DNA from: Mesorhizobium sp. M00.F.Ca.ET.216.01.1.1
GTDB taxonomy: Bacteria; Pseudomonadota; Alphaproteobacteria; Rhizobiales; Rhizobiaceae
Length of the DNA stretch: 64,000 nt
NCBI RefSeq assembly: GCF_004010325.2
Contig: NZ_SADR02000005.1
Location: 62,001 to 126,000, forward strand
Direction: 5' to 3'
In this document: positions 26,611 through 34,782 of the stretch, in pieces
Layout: each line of letters opens with the position of its first letter
How positions within the stretch are numbered: the first letter of the stretch is position 1
Position numbers and translations under genes: made by a program
The notes under the pieces: generated by a model
What the model was told of the DNA's origin: nothing
The model's database searches: none
Seen by the model: the letters and a program-made list of their open reading frames with translations, nothing else

Positions 26611-28227
26611 ATGATCAGAATCCTGCTTTTCCTCGCCGTCGTTTTCGCGCTCGGGCTCGGTTTCGCCTGGCTGGCCGACCGGCCGGGCGAGATGGTCGTT
26701 ACCTTCGGCGGCTATCAGTACCAGGTCAGCCTTATGGTGGCGGCGGTGGCTGTCGTCGCCGTCGTCGCCGCGGTGATGATCGTGTGGTGGCTGATCAAGG
26801 CGCTGTGGAACAGCCCTTACACCATCTCGCGCTATTTCCGCGTGCGCCGCCGGGACCGTGGCTATCAGGCGCTGTCGACCGGCATGATCGCCGCCGGCGC
26901 CGGCGATGGCGCGCTCGCTCGCAAGAAGACCAAGGAAGCGGCAAAGCTGATCCGCTCGGATCAGGAGCCGCTGATCCATCTGCTCGATGCACAGGCCTCG
27001 CTGCTCGAAGGCGACCACGAAGGCGCGCGCGAAAAATTCGAGACCATGCTCGACGACCCGGAAATGCGGCTGCTCGGCCTGCGCGGGCTCTATCTCGAGG
27101 CCGAGCGGCTAGGCGACCGCAACGCGGCAAGACACTATGCCGGCCGCGCCGCGGTGATGGCGCCGCAACTGGCATGGGCGGCCGAATCGACGCTGGAGGA
27201 ACTGACTGGGCGCGGCGACTGGGACGGCGCGCTGAAGCTGGTCGAGGCACAGAAGTCGACGCGGCAGATCGAGCGCGACGCCGCCAACCGCCGCCGCGCC
27301 GTGCTGCTCACCGCCAAGGCGCAAGCGCTGATCGACAGCGATCCCGATGCCGCCAGGACTGCAGCGGTCGAGGCCAACCGGCTGCGGCCGGATTTCGCAC
27401 CGGCGGCTGTCGTCGCGGCGACCTTGCTATTCAGGCAAAACGACGTACGCAAGGGCTCGAAGATCCTCGAAGCGGCATGGAAGGCAGAGCCGCATCCGGA
27501 GATCGCCGAGCTTTATACCCACGCCCGACCGGGCGATGCTGCGCTCGATCGTCTGAGCCGGGCGAAGAAGCTGCAGGAGATGAAGAAGAACCACGCCGAA
27601 TCCTCGCTGGCGGTGGCGCGCGCGGCGCTCGACGCGCAGGATTTCGCCACCGCGCGGCGCGAGGCCGAGGCGGCGATCCGCATGGATCGCCGCGAAGGCG
27701 CGTATCTGCTTCTGGCCGACATCGAGGAAGCCGAGACCGGCGACCAAGGCAAGGTGCGGCAATTGCTGGCGAAGGCGGTCAGGGCACCGCGCGACCCGGC
27801 CTGGGTTGCCGACGGCTTCGTTTCCGAACGCTGGGCACCGGTTTCGCCTGTCACCGGCAAGCTCGACGCGTTCGAATGGCGCGCCCCGATGGAGCGGCTT
27901 GGCCAGCTCATCGACGGCCATGAGGAAGCGGATGCCATTGTGCCAGCCATTGCGGGGCCAGCCAGGCCGGCAACGGAAAAGATGGCCGAGGTGATCGATC
28001 ATCCGGCCGTTTCCGCCGGCAAGACGTCTACTCCGATCGAAAGAGAAGCCGAGCGCCGCATCAGCGAAGAGCAGGTCACTGCGGTCACCGCCGCCGGCTT
28101 TGCCGCGGTGCCGGCTAATGCCGAAGCCGTCGAACCGGCGGAGGAACTGGCCCGACTACCCGACGATCCGGGCGTTGACCCCGACGACGAAGCGGAGAAA
28201 TCGCCACGCCGGTTCCGCTTGTTTTGA
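26611..28227 (+). CDS. HemY-like membrane protein with TPR region
   Basis: This 538-aa protein has two N-terminal transmembrane segments (residues 2-20 and 40-66) forming the HemY_N domain, with the motif WNSPYTISRYFRVRRRDRGY following, then helical TPR-like repeats to about residue 390 and a disordered acidic tail. HemY proteins are linked to late protoporphyrin synthesis by gene location; they are not the oxygen-dependent oxidase of the same name. The gene follows the Mic60-like gene by ten bases and closes the haem block. Confidence 0.88.
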   Translation: MIRILLFLAVVFALGLGFAWLADRPGEMVVTFGGYQYQVSLMVAAVAVVAVVAAVMIVWWLIKALWNSPYTISRYFRVRRRDRGYQALSTGMIAAGAGDGALARKKTKEAAKLIRSDQEPLIHLLDAQASLLEGDHEGAREKFETMLDDPEMRLLGLRGLYLEAERLGDRNAARHYAGRAAVMAPQLAWAAESTLEELTGRGDWDGALKLVEAQKSTRQIERDAANRRRAVLLTAKAQALIDSDPDAARTAAVEANRLRPDFAPAAVVAATLLFRQNDVRKGSKILEAAWKAEPHPEIAELYTHARPGDAALDRLSRAKKLQEMKKNHAESSLAVARAALDAQDFATARREAEAAIRMDRREGAYLLLADIEEAETGDQGKVRQLLAKAVRAPRDPAWVADGFVSERWAPVSPVTGKLDAFEWRAPMERLGQLIDGHEEADAIVPAIAGPARPATEKMAEVIDHPAVSAGKTSTPIEREAERRISEEQVTAVTAAGFAAVPANAEAVEPAEELARLPDDPGVDPDDEAEKSPRRFRLF

Positions 28228-28288
28228 TCTCGCCCGACCGTGACAATAGTCTTGAAAACGGTAGTTTCGGCCGATTGAGAATAATTCG

Positions 28289-28768
28289 ATGTTCGAACGT
28301 GTTCTGTCATTTCTGAAGGAGTTGCCAACCGGCGGCGGTGCTCGCCCCAGCGCGGACGATCCACGCGTCGCGGCCGCAGCCCTTCTCTTCCATGTGATGA
28401 GCGCCGACGGCGTGCGCCAGGATGTCGAGTGGGAGCGGTTCAAGGCGGTGCTGGCGGAGAGCTACTCGATCTCCGGTGACGAACTCGATGCGCTGGTCGC
28501 CGCCGGCGAGCGGGCCGACAACGAGGCGATCGACCTCTACGCCTTCACCAGTATCCTGAAGCGCCACCTCGACGTCGAGGCGCGCAAGGCATTCATCGGC
28601 CTGATGTGGGAGATCGTCTATGCCGACGGCGAGTTGCACGAGCTCGAGGACAATACCGTCTGGCGCGTCGCCGAGCTGATCGGCGTCGAACGCCGCGACC
28701 GTGTCGAGGCGCGCCGCAAGGCGGCAGCCGCGGCACCGGGCGCCAGCGGAACGTCAAGCGACGAATAG
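28289..28768 (+). CDS. TerB-family protein
   Basis: This 159-aa protein matches the TerB-like all-helical domain: AAALLFHVMSADGVRQDVEWERF, then GLMWEIVYADGELHELEDNTVWRVAELIGV. The paired acidic ADG motifs suggest metal binding. Although the family was named for tellurite resistance, isolated homologues like this one are widespread and unlinked to ter genes, so resistance should not be inferred. It is followed 13 bases later by the amidotransferase gene on the same strand. Confidence 0.85.
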   Translation: MFERVLSFLKELPTGGGARPSADDPRVAAAALLFHVMSADGVRQDVEWERFKAVLAESYSISGDELDALVAAGERADNEAIDLYAFTSILKRHLDVEARKAFIGLMWEIVYADGELHELEDNTVWRVAELIGVERRDRVEARRKAAAAAPGASGTSSDE

Positions 28769-28781
28769 ACAGGATCCAGCC

Positions 28782-29498
28782 TTGCCGCCCAAGCCGAGCT
28801 CGAAACCAAAGATCCTGATCGTGCTGCATCAGGAGAGTTCGAGCCCCGGACGCGTCGGCCACATGCTGCTTGAGGAAGGGTTCGATCTCGACATCCGCCG
28901 TCCGCCGCTCGGTGACACCTTGCCGCAAACGCTGGAAGGCCATGCCGGCGCCGTGGTGTTCGGCGGGCCGATGAGCGCCAATGACGAGGATGATTTCGTC
29001 CGCCACGAGACCGACTGGCTGAAAGTTCCGCTCGGGGAGAACCGGCCGTTGCTCGGCATCTGCCTTGGTGCGCAGATGCTAGTCAGGCATCTCGGCGGCA
29101 AGGTCGAGGGTCACGGCGAGGGGTTGGTCGAGATCGGCTGGTATCCGCTGAAAGCCACCGAGGAAGGCAAGAAGCTGGTGCACTGGCCGGAGATGGTCTA
29201 CCAGTTTCATCGCGAGGGCTTTTCGCTGCCGAAGGATGCGACGCTGCTGGCGACAGCCGAAACCTATCCCAACCAAGCCTTTCGCTACGGCGACAATGCC
29301 TGGGGCATCCAGTTCCATGGCGAACTGACCAGGGTGATGATGCAGCGCTGGGTGGTGCGTGGCGCGCACCGTTTCGAATTGCCCGGCGCTCAGCCCGGCC
29401 GCGACCATCTCGGCGGCCGGCTGATCTGGGACATGCATCTCAAACGCTGGCTGGGCGAATTTCTGCCGATGATCTTCGGCAAGCCTGCGGCGCGATGA
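28782..29498 (+). CDS. Class I glutamine amidotransferase-like protein
   Basis: This 238-aa protein has the class I triad: nucleophile Cys in LLGICLGAQML and His plus Glu in GIQFHGELT. The N-terminal ILIVLHQESSSPGRVGHML and VVFGGPMSANDEDDF resemble stand-alone GMP-synthase-like amidotransferases that act on small molecules such as gamma-glutamyl compounds. The substrate is unknown. TTG 28782 is used as start because an AGGA site precedes it and no ATG is available before the domain. It is convergent with the MFS gene, three bases apart. Confidence 0.83.
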   Translation: MPPKPSSKPKILIVLHQESSSPGRVGHMLLEEGFDLDIRRPPLGDTLPQTLEGHAGAVVFGGPMSANDEDDFVRHETDWLKVPLGENRPLLGICLGAQMLVRHLGGKVEGHGEGLVEIGWYPLKATEEGKKLVHWPEMVYQFHREGFSLPKDATLLATAETYPNQAFRYGDNAWGIQFHGELTRVMMQRWVVRGAHRFELPGAQPGRDHLGGRLIWDMHLKRWLGEFLPMIFGKPAAR

Positions 29499-29501
29499 GG
29501 A

Positions 29502-30743
29502 TCAGACGCGGCCGCTGAGATGCTGTACTTTCCGGAGCTCGGGAAACAGGAAAGCCCATAGGCCGGCGACCGCAACGGCCCCAACACCGCCAATGACCAC
29601 TGCCGGCACCGTACCGATCAATGCCGCCATGATGCCCGCGCGGAATTCGCCCAACTCGTTGGAGGCACCAACGAAAACCTGGTTGACGGCATTGACGCGA
29701 CCGCGCACCTGGTCCGGCGTCCACAGCTGGATCAGCGTCTCGCGGATATAGACGCTGAACATGTCGGTGGCGCCGAGGAAGGCGAGCGCGACAATCGACA
29801 GCCAGGTGATCGTCGAAAGGCCGAACAGCACGGTAAAGGCGCCGAACAGAGCGACGAAGCCGAGCATGACCAAGCCTGCATGGTCGCGGATCGGATGTCC
29901 GGCCAGCCAGATGGCGACGCAGATGGCGCCGACGCCCGGGGCCGAGCGCAATAATCCGAGACCCCAGGGGCCGAGTTCGAGGATGTCGCGTGCATAGACC
30001 GGCAACAGCGCCGAGGCGCCGGACAAAAGCACCGCGAACAGGTCGAGCGAGATGGCGCCAAGCACGATCTTCTCGCTCCAGATATAGCCGAAACCGGCAA
30101 ACAGGGTTTGCATCGTCGGCTTATCGGTCTCGCTGCGCTGCGCAGGCTTCGGGATGGTGAAGATCAGCACCGCGGCGACGAGCATCAAGACGGCGGCGGT
30201 GCCATATGCAGCCTGCGCCGAAAGCCCGTAGAGTAAGCCGCCGGCGACCGGTCCAACGATGGTCGCCGTCTGCCAGGCGGATGAATTCCAGGCGATCGCA
30301 TTGCCGAAATCCTCGGGTGGCACAAGATTGGCGAACAGCGAGGCAGAGGCCGGTCCGAAGAAGGCGCGGGCGATGCCGAACATGGCAAGCACGATGAAGA
30401 TCGGCACCGGTCCGCCGAGGCCGCGTGGCGTCAGCAGCAGAAGGGCGAGCGCGCAGCTCGCCTCCAGCAGCCCCGCCACGGCCATGATCAGGCGGCGTCC
30501 GAAACGGTCGGCGACAACCCCGGTGACCAGCACCAGCAGCAGCGACGGCAGGAACTGGACGATGCCGACGAGACCGAGATCGAACGGATCGCGGGTCAGG
30601 TCGTAAATCTGCCAGCCGACGGCGACGGAGACGATCTGGGTGGCGAATGTGGAGAGGAAACGCGCCGTCCAGTAACTCAAGAAGGCTCTGTGCCGGAAGG
30701 CGGCATAGCGCTGGTCTGAAGACGCGTGGGATTGGGATGTCAT
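29502..30743 (-). CDS. MFS transporter (DHA3/EntS-like)
   Basis: This 413-aa transporter has twelve hydrophobic segments and an MFS loop motif GVVADRFGRRLIM between helices 2 and 3. The start of helix 1 (FLSYWTARFLSTFATQIVSVAVGWQIYDL) resembles EntS-type exporters. The substrate cannot be told from sequence. Its ATG region is duplicated: a second ATG 17 bases upstream opens a six-codon reading frame that ends in a TGA overlapping the real start (ATGA). See the finding at 30740-30760. Confidence 0.88.
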   Translation of the reverse strand: MTSQSHASSDQRYAAFRHRAFLSYWTARFLSTFATQIVSVAVGWQIYDLTRDPFDLGLVGIVQFLPSLLLVLVTGVVADRFGRRLIMAVAGLLEASCALALLLLTPRGLGGPVPIFIVLAMFGIARAFFGPASASLFANLVPPEDFGNAIAWNSSAWQTATIVGPVAGGLLYGLSAQAAYGTAAVLMLVAAVLIFTIPKPAQRSETDKPTMQTLFAGFGYIWSEKIVLGAISLDLFAVLLSGASALLPVYARDILELGPWGLGLLRSAPGVGAICVAIWLAGHPIRDHAGLVMLGFVALFGAFTVLFGLSTITWLSIVALAFLGATDMFSVYIRETLIQLWTPDQVRGRVNAVNQVFVGASNELGEFRAGIMAALIGTVPAVVIGGVGAVAVAGLWAFLFPELRKVQHLSGRV

Positions 30744-30785
30744 TGGGACTGGGATGTCATGGAGTTAGGCCCCGTTGTGATCGCA

Positions 30786-30905
30786 TTGGAGCGACGTGCG
30801 TCCAACTTGGACGCACAAAATACGCTCCAACACTTTTTAGCCTTCGCATCGTGCTGTCCGAAAATCGGAACCGATTTTCGGGGCGGATGCGATGCCGGCG
30901 GGGCA
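30786..30905. repeat. RIME-like intergenic palindrome, variant copy 2
   Basis: Two nested palindromes fill the gap between the MFS and mucR genes. The first is gtgcgtccaa-c-ttggacgcac (30796-30816), flanked by ttggagcg (30786-30793) and cgctccaa (30823-30830). The second is ccgaaaatcgg/ccgattttcgg (30858-30881), flanked by gcatc and gatgc. The modules resemble copies 1 and 3. The rest of the 320-base gap, to 31063, shows nothing recognisable. Confidence 0.7.
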
Positions 30906-31063
30906 CTTCCACGATGGGCGCTGGTCCGGCCAAGGGAACTTTAACTCAGTTCGCGGCGGGTGTGCGTCAAAATCGGGCCTGGATCAAGGAATTCCCGGCC
31001 TGTCCGACCAATTCAGCCTCACCCATCCCGCTTGTATTGGTGGGGCGCTGTTATCGGTCGGGC

Positions 31064-31546
31064 CTAGGCCTTGGCCTTCCTAGCCTTGCTTTTGGCGGGC
31101 GCCGGCACGGCGGCCTTGCGGCCGAGGCCGATCGCTTTCGCCAGCTGCGAGCGTGAGGCGGCATAGTTCGGAGCGACCATGGGATAGTCGGCCGGCAAGC
31201 CCCATTTGGCGCGGTATGCATCCGGCGTCAGACCGAAATGAACGCCGATATGACGCTTCAGGGATTTGAACTTCTTGCCGTCTTCGAGGCAGATGATGTA
31301 GTCCGGCGTCACCGACCTCTTTGGGTTGACCGCAGGAGTAAGCGGCGCGGCGGCAGGGGCGGCCGGTTGTCCAAGCCCGCTTATCGAGGCGCTGACGCTG
31401 GCGATAAGATCGCTCAGGCCGGAAGCGGGCAAGCGATTCTTCTCGACATAAGCAGATACGATATGGGCTGTCAGCTCGAGCAGGTCGATGTTTTTGCGAG
31501 CGTTGTTGCTGTCGTCGGCCAATCTATTTTCTCCGTCCATGCCCAT
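31064..31546 (-). CDS. mucR: MucR/Ros family zinc-finger-like transcriptional regulator
   Basis: MucR/Ros proteins are global repressors of exopolysaccharide, motility and symbiosis genes. The 160-aa protein begins NIDLLELTAHIVSAYVEKN (oligomerisation region) and ends with the DNA-binding domain: CLEDGKKFKSLKRHIGVHFG, LTPDAYRAKWGLPADYPMVA and PNYAASRSQLAKAIGLG. The finger has Asp where Ros has its second Cys (C-x2-D-x9-H-x3-H). The likely ATG at 31546 lies inside a RIME repeat; ATG 31540 is an alternative. A Lys/Ala-rich tail follows. Confidence 0.9.
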   Translation of the reverse strand: MGMDGENRLADDSNNARKNIDLLELTAHIVSAYVEKNRLPASGLSDLIASVSASISGLGQPAAPAAAPLTPAVNPKRSVTPDYIICLEDGKKFKSLKRHIGVHFGLTPDAYRAKWGLPADYPMVAPNYAASRSQLAKAIGLGRKAAVPAPAKSKARKAKA

Positions 31547-31646
31547 GACCCCGAAAATCGGAATTGATTTTCGGAAAGAGATCATGCGCAAACTCAAAAT
31601 CCTGCAGCGTCCTTTGCGCGCCCCAGAAAGGGCGCGCGGCGCTGTA
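31541..31646. repeat. RIME-like intergenic palindrome, copy 3 (overlaps mucR start)
   Basis: This copy begins gcccatgaccccgaaaa at 31541, then has ccgaaaatcgg and ttgattttcgg arms, atcatgcgc, and the distal palindrome gcgcgccc/gggcgcgc ending in gcgctgtag. It closely matches copy 1 at 13714-13836. Its terminal CAT provides the mucR start codon on the minus strand. Downstream, 31647-31869 holds an AT-rich stretch with one small palindrome and otherwise nothing recognisable. Confidence 0.8.
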
Positions 31647-31707
31647 GTGTGGCGGAATTCCTAGTCGGCAAATCTGCACAACGCAACGACTTGGTCCGGC
31701 GTCACAC

Positions 31708-31722
31708 GTTATTTTGAATAAC
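31708..31722. promoter_or_regulatory. AT-rich palindrome upstream of mucR
   Basis: GTTATT-TTG-AATAAC is an inverted repeat in a short AT-rich island (31705-31750) about 160 bases upstream of mucR. MucR proteins bind AT-rich sites with TA steps and commonly repress their own genes, so this is a candidate autoregulatory or promoter site. No direct evidence. Confidence 0.3.
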
Positions 31723-31869
31723 TATACTAAACCGGAACAATATCAGACAATCAAGGCCTTGTCGCGCCACAGTCGAAATCCGCCTGCGAAGGCGCGCGTG
31801 TTGTCGCCGCGGTGCTGTCGGCAGGCAGCACGGCGTCACCCTCTTGGCCATTGCATTGCCTCCCGGAAA

Positions 31870-33246
31870 CTATTTCGACGGATTGATCCAGCCATTGGGC
31901 GGTCCGAAACCGTTCATTGCATCCGCGGGGCCCCATGTTTTCGGCTTATAGATATGGGGAGCCGTGGTATCGCCGAGCACTGGACCGACGATCCGCCAGG
32001 CGAGTTCGCTGGCGTCCTGGCGGGTGAACAGCTGGCGGTTGCCGTTCATGGCATCGCCAATCAACCGCTCATAGGCCGGCATGTCGCCCTTGCTGTCGTC
32101 GAGGGCGGTGAGTTCGACCTGCTCGCCGATCATGTCGTCGCCAGGCGCCTTGCGCTGGGCGCCGATCGAGATCGCCACTTGCGGATTGATGCGGAAACGC
32201 ACGTGGTTGGTGTCGTCGGGCTTGATCGGGTCGAAGACGTTAAGGGGCGGCCGCTTCAGCCGGACAATGACCTCGGTGGCGTGCACCGGCATGAATTTGC
32301 CGGCGCGGATGAAGAAGGGCACGCCCTGCCAACGCCATGTGTCGACGAAGAAACGCACCGCGGCGAAGGTCTCGACCGGCGAGTTCGGCGCCACGCCCGG
32401 CTCGTTGAGATAGCCGTCGAACTGGCCGCGCACCACATCGTCCCTGGTCAGCGTCCGGATCGCCCGCAGCACCTGCACCTTCTCGTCGATCAAATCGTCG
32501 GCCGACCGGCCGACGGGCGGCTCCATGGCGAGCAGCAACAGGATGTTGAGCAGATGGTTCTCGATGACGTCGCGGATGCAGCCGACCTCGTCGTAGAATC
32601 GGCCGCGGCCCTCGACGCCGAAATCCTCGGCCATGGTGATCTGGACGCTCTCGACGAAATTACGGTTCCAGATCGGCTCAAGGAAGGAATTGGCGAAGCG
32701 GAAATAGAGCAGGTTCTGGATCGCCTCCTTGCCGAGATAGTGGTCGATGCGGAAGATCGACTGCTCGTCGAAGACCAGATGCAGGACCCGGTTCAGCCAG
32801 CGCGCCGATTGCAGATCATGGCCGAACGGCTTTTCCACCATCAGGCGCGCATCATGCGCCGCGCCCGATTGCTCCAGCCCCTGAATCACCGTTTCGAACA
32901 TGTTTGGTGGCACCGCCAGATAGTGCAGCGGCCGCTGTGCCGGGCCGAGCGCGCCTTTCAGCTTATCGAAGGTCGCAGCGTTGCGGTAATCGCCGCTGAC
33001 ATAGCGAAGCAGCGCGGCGAGCTTGGCGAAGACCTTCTCATCGACGCTGCCAACGGCATCGACGATGCCGTCGCGGGCGCGCGCCTGCAGCTTGCTCAAG
33101 TCCCAAGGGTCGAAGGCGACGCCGATCACCGGCTCGGTCAGGGTTCCCTTGGCCACCATGGCGTAAAGTGCGGGAAAGATCTTCTTGTGGGCGAGATCGC
33201 CGGTCGCCCCGAAAAGCACCAGCGTGTCGGACCGGTCCTGGCTCAT
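31870..33246 (-). CDS. zwf: Glucose-6-phosphate 1-dehydrogenase
   Basis: This enzyme oxidises glucose-6-phosphate to 6-phosphogluconolactone with NADP(+), feeding the Entner-Doudoroff and pentose-phosphate routes. The 458-aa protein has the coenzyme motif [20 protein letters not shown] and the active-site signature [15 protein letters not shown] with the substrate-binding His and Lys. It ends [11 protein letters not shown]. The start at 33246 has an AGGGAGA site. It follows gnd by 22 bases in one operon; pgl and edd, often near zwf in rhizobia, are not here. Confidence 0.95.
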   Translation of the reverse strand: MSQDRSDTLVLFGATGDLAHKKIFPALYAMVAKGTLTEPVIGVAFDPWDLSKLQARARDGIVDAVGSVDEKVFAKLAALLRYVSGDYRNAATFDKLKGALGPAQRPLHYLAVPPNMFETVIQGLEQSGAAHDARLMVEKPFGHDLQSARWLNRVLHLVFDEQSIFRIDHYLGKEAIQNLLYFRFANSFLEPIWNRNFVESVQITMAEDFGVEGRGRFYDEVGCIRDVIENHLLNILLLLAMEPPVGRSADDLIDEKVQVLRAIRTLTRDDVVRGQFDGYLNEPGVAPNSPVETFAAVRFFVDTWRWQGVPFFIRAGKFMPVHATEVIVRLKRPPLNVFDPIKPDDTNHVRFRINPQVAISIGAQRKAPGDDMIGEQVELTALDDSKGDMPAYERLIGDAMNGNRQLFTRQDASELAWRIVGPVLGDTTAPHIYKPKTWGPADAMNGFGPPNGWINPSK

Positions 33247-33268
33247 GAGACTGTCTCCCTTTCGCCCG

Positions 33269-34285
33269 TCACAAGCCAGTCTTCGGTTTTTCGACATGGC
33301 CGCCGAAAGCGTAGCGCATGGCGGACAGCAGCTTGTCGGCGAATTCGGATTCGCCTTGCGAGGAGAATCTGTCGAACAGGGCCGAGGACAGCACCGGCGC
33401 CGGCACGCCGGTGTCGATCGCCGCCTTCAGCGTCCAGCGGCCTTCGCCGGAATCCGAAACCCGGCCGCCGAACTGCGTCAGCGCTGAGTCGGCCTTCAAC
33501 GCGCCTGCCGTCAGGTCGAGCAGCCAGGAGCCGATGACGCTGCCGTGCCGCCAGACCTCGGCCACTTGCGCAAGATCGATGTCGAACTGGTAATATTGAG
33601 GATTTTCCAATGGGCTGGTTTCGGCGTCCGCCGTCCGCAGCCGCTTGCCCGCATTTGCCGACTTCAGGATGTTCATGCCTTCGGCATAGGCAGCCATGAC
33701 GCCGTATTCGATGCCGTTGTGGACCATCTTGACGAAATGGCCGGCGCCGCTCGGTCCGCAATGGAGATAGCCGAAGGGCGCGGTCCCGGCATCCTTGCTG
33801 GGACCAGGCACGCCCGCGTCGGTGCCCGGCGCCAGCGTAGCGAAAATCGGATCGAGATGCTGGACCGCGCCATCGGGGCCACCGATCATCAGGCAATAGC
33901 CGCGCTCGAGACCCCAGACGCCGCCGCTGGTGCCGACATCGACATAGCTCAGGCCCTTCGACGCCAGCCGCGCTGCCTGGTCGACGGCATCGTGGTAATA
34001 CGAGTTGCCGCCGTCGACGATGATATCACCAGGCTCCATCAGCGCGGCCACCTGGTCGACGATCCGGCCGGTGATCGCCGCCGGTAGCATCAGCCAGGCG
34101 CTGCGCGGCTTGGTCAGCCTGCCGACGAATTCTTCAAGCGACGCCGTGCCGATCGCGCCATCCTTGGCCAGGGCTTCGACGCTCGCGGGGTTGATGTCGT
34201 AGACGACGCATTGGTGACCATCGCGCAGCAGGCGCCGCACCATGTTGGCGCCCATCCTGCCCAGTCCCATCATTCCTATCTGCAT
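33269..34285 (-). CDS. gnd: 6-phosphogluconate dehydrogenase, decarboxylating (short, YqeC/GntZ type)
   Basis: This enzyme oxidatively decarboxylates 6-phosphogluconate to ribulose-5-phosphate. At 338 aa it belongs to the short class rather than the 470-aa class. It has the Rossmann motif [19 protein letters not shown], substrate motifs [12 protein letters not shown] and [19 protein letters not shown], and the catalytic Lys in [14 protein letters not shown]. It lies upstream of zwf on the same transcript. Its ATG overlaps the end of the glucoamylase remnant by ten bases. Confidence 0.94.
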   Translation of the reverse strand: MQIGMMGLGRMGANMVRRLLRDGHQCVVYDINPASVEALAKDGAIGTASLEEFVGRLTKPRSAWLMLPAAITGRIVDQVAALMEPGDIIVDGGNSYYHDAVDQAARLASKGLSYVDVGTSGGVWGLERGYCLMIGGPDGAVQHLDPIFATLAPGTDAGVPGPSKDAGTAPFGYLHCGPSGAGHFVKMVHNGIEYGVMAAYAEGMNILKSANAGKRLRTADAETSPLENPQYYQFDIDLAQVAEVWRHGSVIGSWLLDLTAGALKADSALTQFGGRVSDSGEGRWTLKAAIDTGVPAPVLSSALFDRFSSQGESEFADKLLSAMRYAFGGHVEKPKTGL

Positions 34286-34542
34286 GGTCTCGTCCTGGTT
34301 TCTTGAGGAATCGAAGATCTGTCCGGCTCATCGATACCGACGGAAAAGTCGACATTCTCCCAACGGCCGGCATCGGGCCAGAAAAAAGTGAAGACGATCC
34401 TGTCACCCGGCGAATGCCGTGGCTGATCGTGAACCAGATGCGGCCAGCTGGCGAAAGCGCTGTTCCGACCGGTCTTGGCGCTTGACGTCCAGCGCGCCGG
34501 GATTCCGGGTGAGCCCTGAGCAACAGTCGGCGTCGCTGCCAT
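34276..34542 (-). pseudogene. GH15 glucoamylase remnant (N-terminal plus C-terminal ends only)
   Basis: This 88-codon open frame begins MAATPTVAQGSPGIPARWTS, the N-terminal pattern of bacterial glucoamylases, and ends GDRIVFTFFWPDAGRWENVD, the C-terminal pattern of the same family. Between them the other frame reads GTALSPAGRIWFTISHGI, the continuation of the N-terminal domain, so about two bases are missing after SSAKTG. The several-hundred-residue catalytic body is gone. It lies directly upstream of gnd-zwf, so it is probably a decayed first gene of that operon. The gap 34543-34782 shows nothing else. Confidence 0.75.
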
Positions 34543-34782
34543 TCAATCGGTCTCCTGCCTCATCCCTAGACCAGTAGGCGAAGTCTTTTCAATCTGCGCA
34601 CCGCAAGTTGATCGCCCTGCCGCAACGCAGGCCTCGTTGACAGGGCCGCTGGCAAGTGCCCACTATTTCGACGACAGGGAAGCTTGGCGAAATACAGGGA
34701 TCGGGAGCGCGTCTGAGGAACGGCAACGCTGCGGTCTCGCTCGGTGCAATCAGCCCAAGTCGTCACGGGAGGTCTCAAAACG

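Noticed and set aside
28289..28768. Tellurite-resistance determinant
   Set aside because: The TerB-like domain alone, without terACDEZ genes, does not support resistance; the annotation is kept to family level.
31714..33537. A 607-codon open frame on the plus strand
   Set aside because: It lies antisense to zwf and the gnd 3' end and contains no family motif; long antisense frames are expected at this GC content.
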